DNA from: Oikopleura dioica
Lineage: Eukaryota > Chordata > Appendicularia > Copelata > Oikopleuridae
Direction: 5' to 3'
Length of the DNA: 64,000 nt
Assembly (NCBI GenBank): GCA_907165135.1
Contig: OU015569.1
Location: forward strand, 5,704,001 to 5,768,000
Positions 62,451 through 64,000 of this stretch are shown here, piece after piece (position 1 is the first letter of the stretch; every line of letters begins with the position of its first letter). The notes below the pieces were generated by a model that saw nothing but the letters and a program-made list of their open reading frames with translations, was not told the origin of the DNA and made no database searches. The translations under genes and the position numbers were made by a program.

Positions 62451-63722
62451 TTAAGATTTTTTCTTTTTCTTTTTGGCCCTTTTCGCGACTGAAAGCGACT
62501 CCATTTCTTCTGCGACCTCTTCGTCTTCCTGTTTTCTTCTCTTTGCCGGCACCTCTGCTTCTTCGGGCTCACAATGAGCTTTCTTTTTCTTCGATTTTTT
62601 CACTTTCTTTGAAGTTTGCTCCTCAGTGTCTTCCGTCTCAACCAAAGCAGCTTCCTCCTCTTTCTCTTGACGATGTTTTTTCTTCTTCTTTTTCTTCTTG
62701 ACTGGCTCTGGCGGAATTTCTTCTTCTGAAACAATCTCTTGTTTTACCTCGACTTCTTCACTTGCTCCTTCTTCAGTGACTTCTATTTCCTCTTCTTTAT
62801 TTTTTTTACGTTTTTTCTTTTTCTTTTTTGGGATTTCTACCTCTTCACTGTCGCTTATGGGTTCGTTTTTTATACACACTTCATCTTTGATTTCGACTTT
62901 TATTGCAGGAGTGTCGTCTAGAGGCGAAGCATCTTCGACCGGCTCATTTTTTATAACTGGCAATGCCTGTCTCGCCAACTTCTCGGCCATTTTTCGTTTA
63001 AAATAGTCCGCGACTGTTTCTTTCGAAACAACATGCTTTGTGGACTCCTGAAATTTGCCTGTTTCGCAGACTGCGGATTTGTTTGCTTCGGCTTTGGCTC
63101 TTTCCTCAGCCTCTTCGGCATCTTTTTTCGCCTTGTCTTTAGCGACCGACGCTGAAGAGCGACCAAATATTTCCTAAAATTTGATAGTTATCGCAACTAA
63201 GGAGAACATTGTTACTTCTAGATGCTTTGCACTGGCACCAGTTAGATCCTTAGCTTTCGTAAACTTTCCATATCTATGGCCGGATTTGCTTCCAGTTTTT
63301 GCCAAACTTGAAACTTGAACCGTATCCGCCAGCACTCGCTCAGCCGGAGCGTCTAAAATTAGTTTCAACCCAATTTTGGAGCAAATTTTACCTGTGGTTG
63401 CATTGAGATCGGCAAGGATGTCGCCAAAAGTATCCTGATGAGCAACCCATTGTCTATCGTACTTCAAGGAGCAGCCAACTCCGCGGTTGTCTTGCTTCAC
63501 GCGGATCTTTACGTGCTAAACGATTCAAGTGAGAACCATTAATATCTAATTCGAAAAAACCTCTTTACGGCCGTCTTCGTTCGCACCGATTCCGTTTCCA
63601 AAAGTCCAGCCCATCTTCTCCATCATTTTTACTGATTTCTTGTTCTTGTCGTCTGACCATTTTTTGCCACGCGGATCGTCGCCCCAGCGCGATTTACTCC
63701 TGCGTTCAGCGAGCAAGCCCAT
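62451..63722 (-). CDS. PINX1: PIN2/TERF1-interacting telomerase inhibitor 1 homologue (G-patch)
   Basis: ATG 63720-63722 (MGLLAERRSKSRWGDDPRGK). A G-patch follows (MMEKMGWTFGNGIGANEDGR, then HVKIRVKQDNRGVGCSLKYD). Then come WVAHQDTFGDILADLNATTG, the family motif HRYGKFTKAKDL and YFKRKMAEKLARQ. The C-terminal half is a Lys/Glu nucleolar-type tail with KKKKKKRKK blocks, ending VAKRAKKKKKKS, TAA 62451-62453. The order G-patch, RYGKFTKAKDL, Lys-rich tail is that of PINX1, which activates DHX15, takes part in ribosome biogenesis and binds telomerase. Preceded by an AG (TTTTAG) 6 nt before the ATG and 73 nt from the upstream stop. Confidence 0.9.
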
Positions 63723-63795
63723 AGTCGTCTAAAAACCACGATTTACGAATCATGATTGAAATATACAAATAGAAATTTTATCAATGAAGAACGGT

Positions 63796-64000
63796 TCATT
63801 TGGGCAATTGAAGTGGGCCCAAAATGTGCGGCGCCGGCAGGCTGCCAGTTTCAGGAGTAAAAATCGAGAACAGAATTTTCGTAGCATAGACATCTGGGTC
63901 TAAGTGGGCATGAGCTTTAAGCCACTCGTTTAAATATTTTTCTTGGTCGCTTCTAGTGTGCTCCAAGTGCTTAACTTTAAGCAATATGCCGCGCGATGAA
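63796..64000 (-). CDS. 3' end of an unknown gene, cut by the window edge
   Basis: An open minus-strand frame from the edge reads LLKVKHLEHTRSDQEKYLNE, then HLDPDVYATKILFSIFTPET and ends ILGPLQLPK with a TGA at 63796-63798. Not recognised. It lies immediately upstream of PINX1 on the same strand and may be co-transcribed with it. Confidence 0.6.
   Translation of the reverse strand, partial: SSRGILLKVKHLEHTRSDQEKYLNEWLKAHAHLDPDVYATKILFSIFTPETGSLPAPHILGPLQLPK

Overview
This is a eukaryotic, animal nuclear window. The genes are split by very short introns (commonly 43-62 nt), packed on both strands, and carry AATAAA-type ends. Recognisable orthologues are metazoan: CUL5, THOC6, TTBK, CPSF1, ABHD17, a PAR-type bZIP factor, Sprouty, CEP76 and PINX1. 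The compactness, several introns that fit only as GA-AG or GC-AG, and runs of same-strand genes separated by tens of bases with an AG just before the downstream ATG together suggest an appendicularian tunicate such as Oikopleura. The species itself is an inference.

Layout. 0-6.2 kb (+): a CRAL-TRIO lipid-binding protein, a weak minus-strand basic gene, a secreted LamG/C-type lectin, then tRNA-Gly(GCC). 6.9-12.6 kb (-): REEP-like, THOC6, a small coiled-coil protein and CUL5, a likely transcription cluster. 14.0-22.8 kb (-): tau-tubulin kinase and CPSF1, with a small coiled-coil gene diverging from CPSF1 on +. 24.3-26.1 kb (-): ABHD17, whose intron holds a foldback element. 27.0-28.4 kb (+): two unknown genes 38 nt apart. 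28.7-32.8 kb (+): a large mosaic secreted trypsin with ShKT, EGF and TSP1 domains and a repeated unnamed ~100-aa module. 33.0-37.9 kb (-): a PAR-like bZIP factor and a secreted PAN/Cys-rich protein. 38.4-40.5 kb (+): a Lys-rich unknown protein. 42.0-47.5 kb: a small + gene, a tandem family of three secreted Cys-rich proteins on - (two with Thr-rich mucin-like stretches), and a basic + gene. 48.3-59 kb: Sprouty plus a ~10 kb gene-poor stretch rich in ETS-like ACTTCCG motifs and containing a TIR element. 59.4-64 kb (-): a RING-H2 protein, CEP76, PINX1 and the 3' end of another gene, again tightly packed.

Functions divide into housekeeping genes (mRNA 3'-end formation and export, ubiquitin ligase, centriole, nucleolus/telomerase) and lineage-specific extracellular genes (lectin, mosaic protease, Cys-rich families). 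Exon structures were worked out by eye from reading-frame phase. Starts and minor exons are uncertain where stated.
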